A stretch of DNA of 13,902 nt from Nitrospirales bacterium (GTDB lineage Bacteria > Nitrospirota > Nitrospiria > Nitrospirales > UBA8639), in NCBI GenBank assembly GCA_013817135.1, contig JACDDF010000013.1, positions 1-13,902 of the forward strand. Reading direction: 5' to 3'. This document shows positions 1-6,362 of the stretch, in pieces. How positions within the stretch are numbered: position 1 is the stretch's first letter; each line of letters starts with the position of its first letter. The notes below the pieces were generated by a model, which saw nothing but the letters and a program-made list of their open reading frames with translations, had not been told where the DNA came from and did no database searches. A program made the position numbers and the translations under genes.

Positions 1-1
1 A

Positions 2-1108
2 CTTAAGGAGAGTCAAGATCACGGCGTTCCTGCACTCATGATTATGGAGCTTGAAGAGAATCCGGAGGACACTTTCTCCCTTATTCGAGAGATAATGAAA
101 TTGAATAAAGGGATGGAGATATTCCTTACCGCTTCCCGGCTGGAGTCAAATATATTATTGGAAGCCATGCGTGCCGGAGCAAAAGAGTTTTTAGCCCAAC
201 CTCTCCAAAAGCAAGACGTGAGCGATGCGATTATGCGATTTGTGGAGCGAAGCACGGCTCCAGTTCGTCAGGGTGACGGACAACGAGCGCCGGGAAAGGT
301 TCTCGCATTTTTTGGGGGAAAAGGTGGAGTGGGAACGACCAGTATCGCAGTCAATTTGGCTGCCGCCATAAAAAAAGGACCCAACAATCCGTCCGTGGCA
401 CTGGTGGATGTCAATCAGCATGGTGGAGATCTTCCCTTGTATCTTGATCTTCAGCCAAACCATAGTTTCCGGGATATTGCGACCGATCTGTCACGACTAG
501 ACCAGGCGTTTCTTATTCGTGTCCTTACCAAAACGGAATGGGGCATTCAAGTGCTTCCTTCAGGGTATGACGACCTCAGCACAGGTCGATTAAGTCCGGA
601 TTGTGTGGAAGCGACCCTTCGACTTCTTCAATCCAGTTTTGACTATGTCATCCTCGATTGTGGACATGTGTTGGATTTGACGACGAAAAAAGCACTGGAG
701 CTTGCGACGTTAATCTTGGTGACCTCCACGTTGATAGTTCCCGTGGTTCATCGAACGAAGCGAATTTTAGAATTGTTGCGTGGCTCAGGATTTCCTGCTG
801 AAAAATTCCGGTTAGTGATGAACCGATATTTATCGGCGGAACAGGACGTGTTGAAAGAGACGGAAGAAATTTTGAAACAAAAAGCCTTCTGGCTACTCCC
901 CAACGATTATTCCTCAGCAAGTCAAGCCGTGAATAGTGGAAAGCCGTTGATCGATGTGGCTCCCCGGTCGGCAGTGGCTCAGTCCTATCGGGATCTGGCC
1001 AGTTCGCTTGGCGGGCAGGCGACAAAACCGGCAACCAAGGGATCGTTAGCAGGGTGGTTGAATCCCTTTAAAAGTCGAAATGTCCAATCATCCCCTTCAG
1101 GGGCATAA
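2..1108 (+). CDS. cpaE: Tad pilus assembly ATPase CpaE/TadZ, 5'-truncated by window edge
   Basis: The frame is open from the first bases of the window, so the true start lies upstream; the Met at 38 is only the first visible Met and 368 residues are visible. Counting from that Met, residues 1-70 are the second half of a receiver-like domain. Its usual KP motif reads QP (54-55), so it is an atypical, probably non-phosphorylated receiver. After a linker comes a MinD/ParA-like P-loop domain with the deviant Walker A GGKGGVGTT (93-101), then VDVNQHGGD and a FDYVILDCG segment that fits Walker B. Degenerate receiver plus MinD-like ATPase is the CpaE/TadZ architecture; this family localises Tad pilus assembly, often at a cell pole. 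It sits 36 nt ahead of the likely tadA start, in one run with tadB and tadC. The family call is firm; the N-terminus cannot be judged. Confidence 0.92.
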   Translation, partial: LKESQDHGVPALMIMELEENPEDTFSLIREIMKLNKGMEIFLTASRLESNILLEAMRAGAKEFLAQPLQKQDVSDAIMRFVERSTAPVRQGDGQRAPGKVLAFFGGKGGVGTTSIAVNLAAAIKKGPNNPSVALVDVNQHGGDLPLYLDLQPNHSFRDIATDLSRLDQAFLIRVLTKTEWGIQVLPSGYDDLSTGRLSPDCVEATLRLLQSSFDYVILDCGHVLDLTTKKALELATLILVTSTLIVPVVHRTKRILELLRGSGFPAEKFRLVMNRYLSAEQDVLKETEEILKQKAFWLLPNDYSSASQAVNSGKPLIDVAPRSAVAQSYRDLASSLGGQATKPATKGSLAGWLNPFKSRNVQSSPSGA

Positions 1109-1129
1109 TAGTATTTTTTTCACGTGATT

Positions 1130-1133
1130 GAGG
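1130..1133 (+). promoter_or_regulatory. Possible Shine-Dalgarno deciding the tadA start
   Basis: GAGG lies 11 nt before the ATG at 1145. The alternative in-frame GTG at 1124 is preceded by an AT-rich stretch with no purine-rich site. The spacing is long, so this choice of start is moderate only. Confidence 0.45.
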
Positions 1134-1144
1134 TAAGCCGGTCT

Positions 1145-2470
1145 ATGTACGAAACAAAATGGGATGAAGTGGGTGCGGGGGCGGGCATTGGGGCATTAAA
1201 CCTGGGTCCATTGAAGGAACGACTTCATCGCCAGGTGATTGATACACTCGATCTGGCCGTTGTCGCGAAGTTGGATACCAATCTTCTCAAGGTCGAGCTG
1301 ACTAAGCTCGTCCAGGAAATGTTGGAGAAGGAATCCATCCCTCTCAGCATGAAAGAACGGGAAACCCTGATTTCCGACATTGAGCATGAAGTCATGGGGT
1401 TAGGCCCACTTGAACCGTTGGTCCAAGATCAAACCGTCAACGATATTCTGGTCAACCGGGCCGATCAAATTTATGTGGAGCGGGCGGGAAAACTGCAATT
1501 GACGGATGTAAAGTTTCGTGATGAGGCGCATCTCCGGAAAATTATCGAAAAAATTGTGTCGGCCGTTGGGCGACGAATCGATGAATCGTCGCCCATGGTG
1601 GATGCTCGTTTGCTGGATGGTTCCCGGGTGAATGCCATTATTCCGCCATTGGCCCTGAATGGATCTTCCCTTTCGATTCGAAAATTTTCCAAGGATAAGT
1701 TGCAGATTTCGGATTTGGTTGACAAACGTTCCATTACTCCCGAGATTGCGGAGCTTCTTCGCGGGATTGTTGAAGCCAGACTGAATATCTTGATCTCGGG
1801 AGGAACGGGCTGCGGAAAAACGACCATTCTGAATATTCTGTCAGGATTTATTCCCTCCGACGAACGCATTGTGACGATTGAGGATTCAGCGGAATTACAA
1901 CTGCGTCAGGACCATGTGGTCCGGCTCGAAACCCGTCCTCCCAACGTGGAAGGGCGAGGAGAAGTGACACAGCGGGAATTAGTCAAAAATTGTTTGCGAA
2001 TGCGGCCGGATCGAATTGTGATGGGTGAGGTGCGAAGTGGGGAATGTCTCGACATGCTTCAAGCCATGAATACGGGCCATGATGGATCCCTGACCACGAT
2101 TCATGCCAATACCCCACGCGACTGTCTGACGCGGGTGGAAACATTGGTGGCCATGGCCGGGTTGAATCTTGCCACGAAGGCGCTTCGCCATTATATCAGT
2201 TCTGCCATCGATGTAATTCTCCAAATGACTCGCTTGTCGGATGGATCCCGGAAACTGACCAGTTTGTCGGAAATTGTGGGGATGGAAGGCGAAACAATTA
2301 CTCTCCAGGAAATATTTCTGTTTCAACAAACCGGACTTGATGAAGAACGAAAGGTGCATGGGCAATTTAGAGCAACTGGAGTGCGGCCGAAATTTGTCGA
2401 ACGGTTTAAATCATTAGGGATTGCTTGTGATTCCAGTATCTTCGACCCCGAGAAAATTTATGAAGTTTAA
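1145..2470 (+). CDS. tadA: Tad pilus secretion ATPase TadA/CpaF (VirB11/GspE family)
   Basis: A cytoplasmic hexameric ATPase that powers Tad/Flp pilus extension, and in some systems retraction. With the ATG at 1145 it has 441 residues, a normal CpaF length; a GTG at 1124 would add 7 residues. The N-terminal region is helical. The P-loop domain carries Walker [10 protein letters not shown] (219-227, K225), an Asp box IEDSAEL (E246, D247), Walker B-type [11 protein letters not shown] (E295) and a His box with TTIHANTP (H320). This full set of VirB11/GspE-family catalytic motifs predicts an active enzyme. The LGPLEPL and VNDILVN segments ahead of the core are typical of CpaF. It lies between cpaE and tadB, where TadA is expected. 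No oddity was seen. Confidence 0.95.
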   Translation: MYETKWDEVGAGAGIGALNLGPLKERLHRQVIDTLDLAVVAKLDTNLLKVELTKLVQEMLEKESIPLSMKERETLISDIEHEVMGLGPLEPLVQDQTVNDILVNRADQIYVERAGKLQLTDVKFRDEAHLRKIIEKIVSAVGRRIDESSPMVDARLLDGSRVNAIIPPLALNGSSLSIRKFSKDKLQISDLVDKRSITPEIAELLRGIVEARLNILISGGTGCGKTTILNILSGFIPSDERIVTIEDSAELQLRQDHVVRLETRPPNVEGRGEVTQRELVKNCLRMRPDRIVMGEVRSGECLDMLQAMNTGHDGSLTTIHANTPRDCLTRVETLVAMAGLNLATKALRHYISSAIDVILQMTRLSDGSRKLTSLSEIVGMEGETITLQEIFLFQQTGLDEERKVHGQFRATGVRPKFVERFKSLGIACDSSIFDPEKIYEV

Positions 2471-2548
2471 TAGCCGTTATCCCAATTGTTCCACTTTCAC
2501 GATGGCCTTATTGGTGGGGGTTCGTCTTGTTGATTCGTCATCTTGTTG

Positions 2549-2553
2549 GGAGG
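2549..2553 (+). promoter_or_regulatory. Strong Shine-Dalgarno for tadB
   Basis: GGAGG, inside a longer GGGAGGG run, lies 7 nt before the ATG at 2561. This favours that ATG over the in-frame TTG codons at 2543 and 2546. Confidence 0.75.
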
Positions 2554-2560
2554 GCGTATC

Positions 2561-3538
2561 ATGACCGTGGCCATTAGTATTGGAATATTTCTGTCAATAA
2601 TCCTATTTGTCGAGGGAGCCTATTATTGTTACCACCAATATGTGAATCCCCAGAATCGGAATCTTAAGCGGCGCTTGCGTGGTGGATCGGGGAAACCGGG
2701 GGATCTTCAGAAAACCACAGAAGCACCTGGAATTTTTCGAAATCGGAAAATGAGCGAGATTGAGTGGATTCAGAATTTGCTGGCTTCCATGACGAATTTG
2801 GGGGGGATAGAGAAATTACTCCAACAAGCCAACAGTCAAATGTCGATCGGCGTGTTTTTTCTCCTATCGGGGGTGCTTGGAGCAGCAGGGTTGCTGATCG
2901 CCACCTTTAAGGACTATGGGGTGTTTCCTGCCATTGGCCTCGGTCTTTTTGGCCTGGTTCTTCCTAGGCTTTACTTTAAACGGAAGCGGAAGCGTCGATA
3001 TAAAGAATTTGAACGGCAATTGCCGGAAGCCCTGGATTTGATGGCTCGAGCACTTCGGGCCGGGCATGCGTTTTCCGTGGGTATGAAGATGATCGGGGAT
3101 GAATTCGCTGATCCAATTGGTCCGGAGTTTAGTCGGACGGTGGAGGAAATCTCGTTTGGAATCGATGTCCCTCAAGCGATGAACAATTTAAATGGCCGGG
3201 TGCTCAGTACCGATTTAAAGTTCTTTGTCACGGCCTTGGTCGTCCAACGAGAAACGGGTGGAAATTTAGCGGAAATCATTGAAGCGATTTCCCGACTCAT
3301 TCGACAACGATTTGAGTTACTTGGTCGAGTCAAAGCGCTTTCGGCCGAAGGCCGGATGTCGGGGATTATTTTATTCTGCATGCCGATTGTAATGAGCATT
3401 CTGTTGTGGTTCTTGAATGAAGCCTACATGCGTATTTTGATTGAGGATGAAATGGGTCAAATGATGGCTCTAGGTTCAGGACTGTTAATGCTCGTAGGAG
3501 CCTATGTGATGAAAAATATGTGCGACATTAAAGTCTAA
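2561..3538 (+). CDS. tadB: Tad pilus inner-membrane platform protein TadB
   Basis: One of the two GspF-like platform proteins that sit on the TadA ATPase in the inner membrane. It has 325 residues. An N-terminal membrane segment spans about 4-24, followed by a basic cytoplasmic stretch. Two hydrophobic segments lie at about 96-116 and 120-139, closed by a KRKRKRR cluster. The T2SSF cytoplasmic domain runs about 153-279, starting at ERQLPEALDLMARALRAGHA and containing the ETGGNLAEI motif of TadB proteins. Two C-terminal membrane segments lie at about 265-285 and 301-319. The start at ATG 2561 has an excellent ribosome binding site. The 90-nt gap after tadA shows no clear terminator. tadC follows after 9 nt, so the two are surely co-transcribed. 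Confidence 0.93.
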   Translation: MTVAISIGIFLSIILFVEGAYYCYHQYVNPQNRNLKRRLRGGSGKPGDLQKTTEAPGIFRNRKMSEIEWIQNLLASMTNLGGIEKLLQQANSQMSIGVFFLLSGVLGAAGLLIATFKDYGVFPAIGLGLFGLVLPRLYFKRKRKRRYKEFERQLPEALDLMARALRAGHAFSVGMKMIGDEFADPIGPEFSRTVEEISFGIDVPQAMNNLNGRVLSTDLKFFVTALVVQRETGGNLAEIIEAISRLIRQRFELLGRVKALSAEGRMSGIILFCMPIVMSILLWFLNEAYMRILIEDEMGQMMALGSGLLMLVGAYVMKNMCDIKV

Positions 3539-3539
3539 A

Positions 3540-3543
3540 AGGA
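3540..3543 (+). promoter_or_regulatory. Shine-Dalgarno of tadC, leaving two adjacent ATG starts possible
   Basis: AGGA lies 4 nt before the ATG at 3548 and 7 nt before the next ATG at 3551. The second ATG has the better spacing, so the protein may begin one residue later than annotated. Confidence 0.5.
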
Positions 3544-3547
3544 TGGC

Positions 3548-4501
3548 ATGATGGATCCATTATTCTTGATCAGTCTTTTGGTGTTTTTTGGGATTCTCGT
3601 TGTCGGCTGGGGTGCGTGGAGTTATTTGCAGTCTCAGGAAAAGGTTAAGGACTGGGGTATACGGGCGAAGGGCCAGTCGCTGTCGCAGAGTTCCGCGCAA
3701 AAAAACGACAAGAAACCGAGCTTGAAAGATCAAGCGATGAAGCTCCTGGAACGATTGGGCCAGGTCAATAAGCCCAAGGATCAAGCCGTCACCTCTCGTT
3801 TGCGTGCTTTGTTGGCGACGGCAGGGTATCGAAACCCACGAGCGATTGTCGTTTTCTTGGGAACCCGGATCTTTCTGGCAGTTCTGTTGGGACTGACCTT
3901 TTTGGTTTTTGGTTCCGAGGTGATGCAGGGAAAAGATCCAATGTATTTCCCCATCGTGCTGATTGGTGTCATGATGGTGGGATTTTACCTTCCTCAACTG
4001 TGGTTGAGTAGTACCATCACTAAACGCAAAGAACGCTTAGTGAACGGGTTTCCCGATGCGCTTGATTTGATGGTCGTATGCGTAGAAGCGGGGTTAGGGC
4101 TTGATCAAGCCATTTCCCGGGTGGGGCAGGAAGTCAAGCAAAGCCATCCCGATCTTGGTGATGAATTTATCTTGCTAAACCTGGAGCTACGTGCTGGTTT
4201 AAGCCGGGAACAAGGGCTTCGGAATTTGGTCAACCGGACCAACCTCGACGATATTCGTAGTCTGGTAGCCTTGCTGATTCAGACGGATCGATTTGGTACG
4301 AGTATTGGCCAGGCTCTTCGAGTCCATTCCGATTCCATGCGGTTAAAACGAAGGCTTAAAGCTGAAGAGCGAGGGGCACAGCTTCCCGTGAAACTGATGA
4401 TTCCCCTTATATTGTTTATCTTCCCGGCATTAATGGTGGTGATTATTGGTCCGGGTGCTATTAGCCTTATGCGAAATTTATTGCCGGCCATGGGAGGGTG
4501 A
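3548..4501 (+). CDS. tadC: Tad pilus inner-membrane platform protein TadC
   Basis: The second GspF-like platform protein, expected to work with TadB in the inner membrane. It has 317 residues, a usual length. Membrane segments are predicted by eye at about 5-27, 104-122, 132-153 and 282-303. Between the first two lies a polar, basic cytoplasmic stretch (about 30-95). The T2SSF domain covers about 168-296. It opens with GFPDALDLMVVCVEAGLGLDQA and contains the TDRFGTSIGQALRVHSDSMR segment that typifies TadC. It starts 9 nt after the tadB stop, so the pair are translationally close. No frameshift or missing block was seen. The next gene, tadD, is 178 nt away, so the tight operon may end here or continue as a longer transcript. 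Confidence 0.93.
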   Translation: MMDPLFLISLLVFFGILVVGWGAWSYLQSQEKVKDWGIRAKGQSLSQSSAQKNDKKPSLKDQAMKLLERLGQVNKPKDQAVTSRLRALLATAGYRNPRAIVVFLGTRIFLAVLLGLTFLVFGSEVMQGKDPMYFPIVLIGVMMVGFYLPQLWLSSTITKRKERLVNGFPDALDLMVVCVEAGLGLDQAISRVGQEVKQSHPDLGDEFILLNLELRAGLSREQGLRNLVNRTNLDDIRSLVALLIQTDRFGTSIGQALRVHSDSMRLKRRLKAEERGAQLPVKLMIPLILFIFPALMVVIIGPGAISLMRNLLPAMGG

Positions 4502-4679
4502 ACGAGTGAGAGAGAGCCACGAACGATAAACTCGATAAACATTTCAAGTGGGTAGAGGAAGACAAAACATGGGGTATCCATTCCACGAACGTTCAGAACA
4601 GGAAATTTCAACAGCGAATATGCCCGTTTGGTCGATTGCTTCACAGACAGCAAACGAAACCTTTCAGATGAGGTATACA
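4502..4679 (+). other. 178-nt tadC-tadD leader with a tandem 8-bp repeat
   Basis: This is the widest gap inside the Tad block. It contains CGATAAAC twice, at 4524-4531 and 4533-4540, a 9-nt period. The reading frame of tadD stays open back to 4548, but that extension would bury the lipoprotein signal. I found no convincing -35/-10 pair. A separate promoter or operator for tadD is possible and unproven. Confidence 0.35.
4670..4674 (+). promoter_or_regulatory. Shine-Dalgarno deciding the tadD start
   Basis: GAGGT lies 5 nt before the ATG at 4680 and 8 nt before the ATG at 4683. It agrees with the position of the lipoprotein signal peptide and rejects the longer open frame that begins at 4548. 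Confidence 0.65.
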
Positions 4680-5684
4680 ATGATGAAGGCGAGCCTCCTC
4701 GTAACTTTGTTCGTATTATTCAGTTTGGGTGCCGTTGGGTGTGCCAAAAAAGAACAGCCCATGTTCACCCTACAGGATGAACATTACCAGCAAATCATGG
4801 AACGACAGAAGGCGAGGATCAATCCGGAATCTCAAGCGCCTGTGGATCTCACTCAAGTCATGAAGGGCGAGGAGTATGAAAAACTGGGAGATGCCCATTT
4901 ACAGCAAGGCGATTTCAGGACGGCAAAAATTCAATATGAAAAAGTCTTAGAGGCTTCCCCTGAACAGATTCCTGCGCGATACAAGCTGGCGGTGATCTAT
5001 TTGGAAAAAGGATCCCCTCAGGATGCCTATAACCAATTTCACCAAATTTTGGATTATGATTTGAATTTTGCTCCAGCTTACGAGGGAATGGGTCGAGCCT
5101 TGCTGAAGATGGAGAAGGACCAGGAGGCGGAGCAGGAGTTCCAAGCGGCACTATTGTATGACGGTGAAATGTGGACCTCCAAAAATTACCTTGGTATCGT
5201 GGCCGATCGGCGTCATGATCATAAAGAGGCCATCCATCTGTATGAAGTCGCCTTGCAAAAGAGGGCAGATGATTCTTCGATCTTGAACAATTTGGGTATG
5301 GCGTATTACCTCGATACCCAATATGAAGAGGCGGTCAGAACCTTTCAACATGCGATTCAGGTTGGAGGATCCAACGACAAAATTTCGAATAATCTAGGAT
5401 TAGCTCTCACCAAACTTGGGCATTTTGATCTGGCCTACGAAGCCTATGCCAGAGGAATGGATTCGGCCAAGGCCTATAATAATTTGGGTGTGGCATTTCT
5501 GGAAGTTGGGAAGTTTGCGCGAGCTTCCCGTTGCTTTGAGAAAGCCATTGAAACCCAACCGTCCTTTTATGAAAAGGCCAAAGAGAATCTGTTGCTCAGC
5601 AATCGGATGCTGTCGAAACTCCCCATGGTTCAGCAGCAAACATTAATCCGACGGGACCCCGCGTGTGTGTCCGGAGTAATTTGA
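4680..5684 (+). CDS. tadD: TPR lipoprotein, TadD-like pilus assembly protein
   Basis: A probable TadD: the TPR lipoprotein of Tad systems, thought to act as a pilotin or scaffold for the outer-membrane secretin. From ATG 4680 it has 334 residues. A short basic N-terminus and a hydrophobic core end in the lipobox AVGC, giving Cys21 as lipid anchor. About seven TPR units follow, roughly 64-97, 98-131, 132-164, 165-197, 198-231, 232-263 and 264-296. Several show the NNLG...A...G consensus. The tail (297-334) is basic and polar. Position directly after tadC supports the name. TPR lipoproteins are common, so the biochemical role rests on context. It is longer than many TadD proteins, which often carry fewer repeats. 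No tadE, tadF or tadG follows it. Confidence 0.82.
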   Translation: MMKASLLVTLFVLFSLGAVGCAKKEQPMFTLQDEHYQQIMERQKARINPESQAPVDLTQVMKGEEYEKLGDAHLQQGDFRTAKIQYEKVLEASPEQIPARYKLAVIYLEKGSPQDAYNQFHQILDYDLNFAPAYEGMGRALLKMEKDQEAEQEFQAALLYDGEMWTSKNYLGIVADRRHDHKEAIHLYEVALQKRADDSSILNNLGMAYYLDTQYEEAVRTFQHAIQVGGSNDKISNNLGLALTKLGHFDLAYEAYARGMDSAKAYNNLGVAFLEVGKFARASRCFEKAIETQPSFYEKAKENLLLSNRMLSKLPMVQQQTLIRRDPACVSGVI

Positions 5685-5706
5685 ACGATCTTAGTGATGG
5701 ACGCGT

Positions 5707-5762
5707 CCTGTCAATGCCTTCGGCCCAGAATTGATTGGCCGGCTTGAGTCATTCCTGACAGG
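5707..5762 (+). repeat. Nested inverted repeat just after tadD, possible transcript 3'-end structure
   Basis: CCTGTCA (5707-5713) is the exact reverse complement of TGACAGG (5756-5762). Inside it, CGGCC (5721-5725) pairs with GGCCG (5737-5741). The outer arm begins 22 nt past the tadD stop. It could form a branched 3' structure, but no T-tract follows, so a classical terminator is not supported. Confidence 0.4.
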
Positions 5763-5772
5763 GATGATCGGG

Positions 5773-5795
5773 ATTTCATTTGTGGTGTATGAAAT
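5773..5795. repeat. Perfect 7-bp inverted repeat
   Basis: ATTTCAT (5773-5779) and ATGAAAT (5789-5795) are exact reverse complements separated by 9 nt. It is followed at once by the palindrome GGACGTCC (5796-5803). Either an AT-rich hairpin or a dimeric-protein site would fit; there is no direct evidence for function. Confidence 0.4.
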
Positions 5796-5828
5796 GGACG
5801 TCCTCTGACAATCAGTTGGAATGATCCT

Positions 5829-5860
5829 TACCTGAATTTTCGTTGACTTACCTTCAGGTA
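5829..5860. repeat. Perfect 8-bp inverted repeat enclosing a -35-like hexamer
   Basis: TACCTGAA (5829-5836) and TTCAGGTA (5853-5860) are exact reverse complements with a 16-nt spacer. TTGACT (5843-5848) in the spacer resembles a sigma-70 -35 element, but the nearest -10-like hexamer, TAGAAT (5859-5864), is only 10 nt away. A promoter is therefore not supported. The geometry suits a dimeric operator or a hairpin. Confidence 0.42.
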
Positions 5861-5949
5861 GAATTGCCACGGTCAGGCAGGAACTATCCGCTCGTGGCCC
5901 TTCCCTCAGACAAACTCGCCCTATATATGAATTTCAATGATTGGCAATT

Positions 5950-5964
5950 CTCGCATCGTGCGAG
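5950..5964. repeat. Compact 6-bp hairpin
   Basis: CTCGCA (5950-5955), the loop TCG and TGCGAG (5959-5964) form a perfect short stem-loop. No T-rich run follows on either strand, so it is not called a terminator. Confidence 0.4.
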
Positions 5965-6187
5965 CTAGTGCGTGGAGCTGTCGGGTAAGCCGTCCGGTTT
6001 CCTGGCATGTGCCTTTTCTTTTTGAATTTGTCCGTCTCCTAAATTGCTTTCGACACGGGCGAAGGTTGGGCAAGAATACAACTCCAATATCAGATGGTTG
6101 GATATTCCCTCCTTCTCAATTAACCTGTCATCTATCCAATATTTTCTTTCCCTTTAGAATGACCCCATGTAAGACCGCGGTGGAGAA

Positions 6188-6214
6188 CGATAGAAAATCT
6201 ATCGGCTAAGCCGA
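6188..6214. repeat. Two overlapping small hairpins downstream of the kinase gene
   Basis: CGATAG (6188-6193) pairs with CTATCG (6199-6204) across a 5-nt loop. TCGGC (6202-6206) pairs with GCCGA (6210-6214) across TAA. The two stems share bases and would be mutually exclusive. They lie about 150 nt past the kinase stop on the minus strand and could end that transcript, but neither orientation shows a proper T-tract. Confidence 0.3.
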
Positions 6215-6362
6215 ATTTGTTGGACCTTGAAATTGGATAGTCCCTCGTCTTTGTTCTTTCTGTGAGACCTTCCATTCTGAATATGAGGGTCGGGTAGTCT
6301 GTCTTTCAGGGATAATACTCGAGTCAGAGGCCTCAACTATTACGACGTGGGTCTCGAGGACG

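Larger units (their letters stand above)
5685..6362. other. Intergenic region of about 680 nt between convergent genes, no gene recognised
   Basis: Short open frames exist here, such as a 90-codon one at 5937-6209, but they have no ribosome binding site, no domain and an unlikely composition. The region contains a run of perfect short inverted repeats, listed separately. I see no canonical Rho-independent terminator (GC hairpin plus T-tract) for tadD or for the kinase on the other strand, no tRNA and no recognisable riboswitch core. It may be decayed sequence, an unrecognised structured RNA or plain spacer. Confidence 0.6.

Noticed and set aside
4548..4679. 44-residue N-terminal extension of TadD
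   Set aside because: It would bury a good lipoprotein signal peptide; the GAGGT site and paired ATGs at 4680 and 4683 fit far better.
5707..5762. Rho-independent terminator after tadD
   Set aside because: The stems exist but no T-tract follows and the loop is large, so it is reported only as an inverted repeat.
5843..5864. Sigma-70 promoter TTGACT / TAGAAT
   Set aside because: Spacing is only 10 nt, much too short, and no gene follows on the plus strand for more than 5 kb.
5937..6209. 90-codon open frame in the intergenic region
   Set aside because: No ribosome binding site, no recognisable domain or membrane pattern, and a composition like translated non-coding DNA.
5685..6362. Possible c-di-GMP (GEMM) riboswitch, given the HD-GYP gene nearby
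   Set aside because: I could not find the conserved core segments of that riboswitch class on either strand; only simple hairpins are visible.
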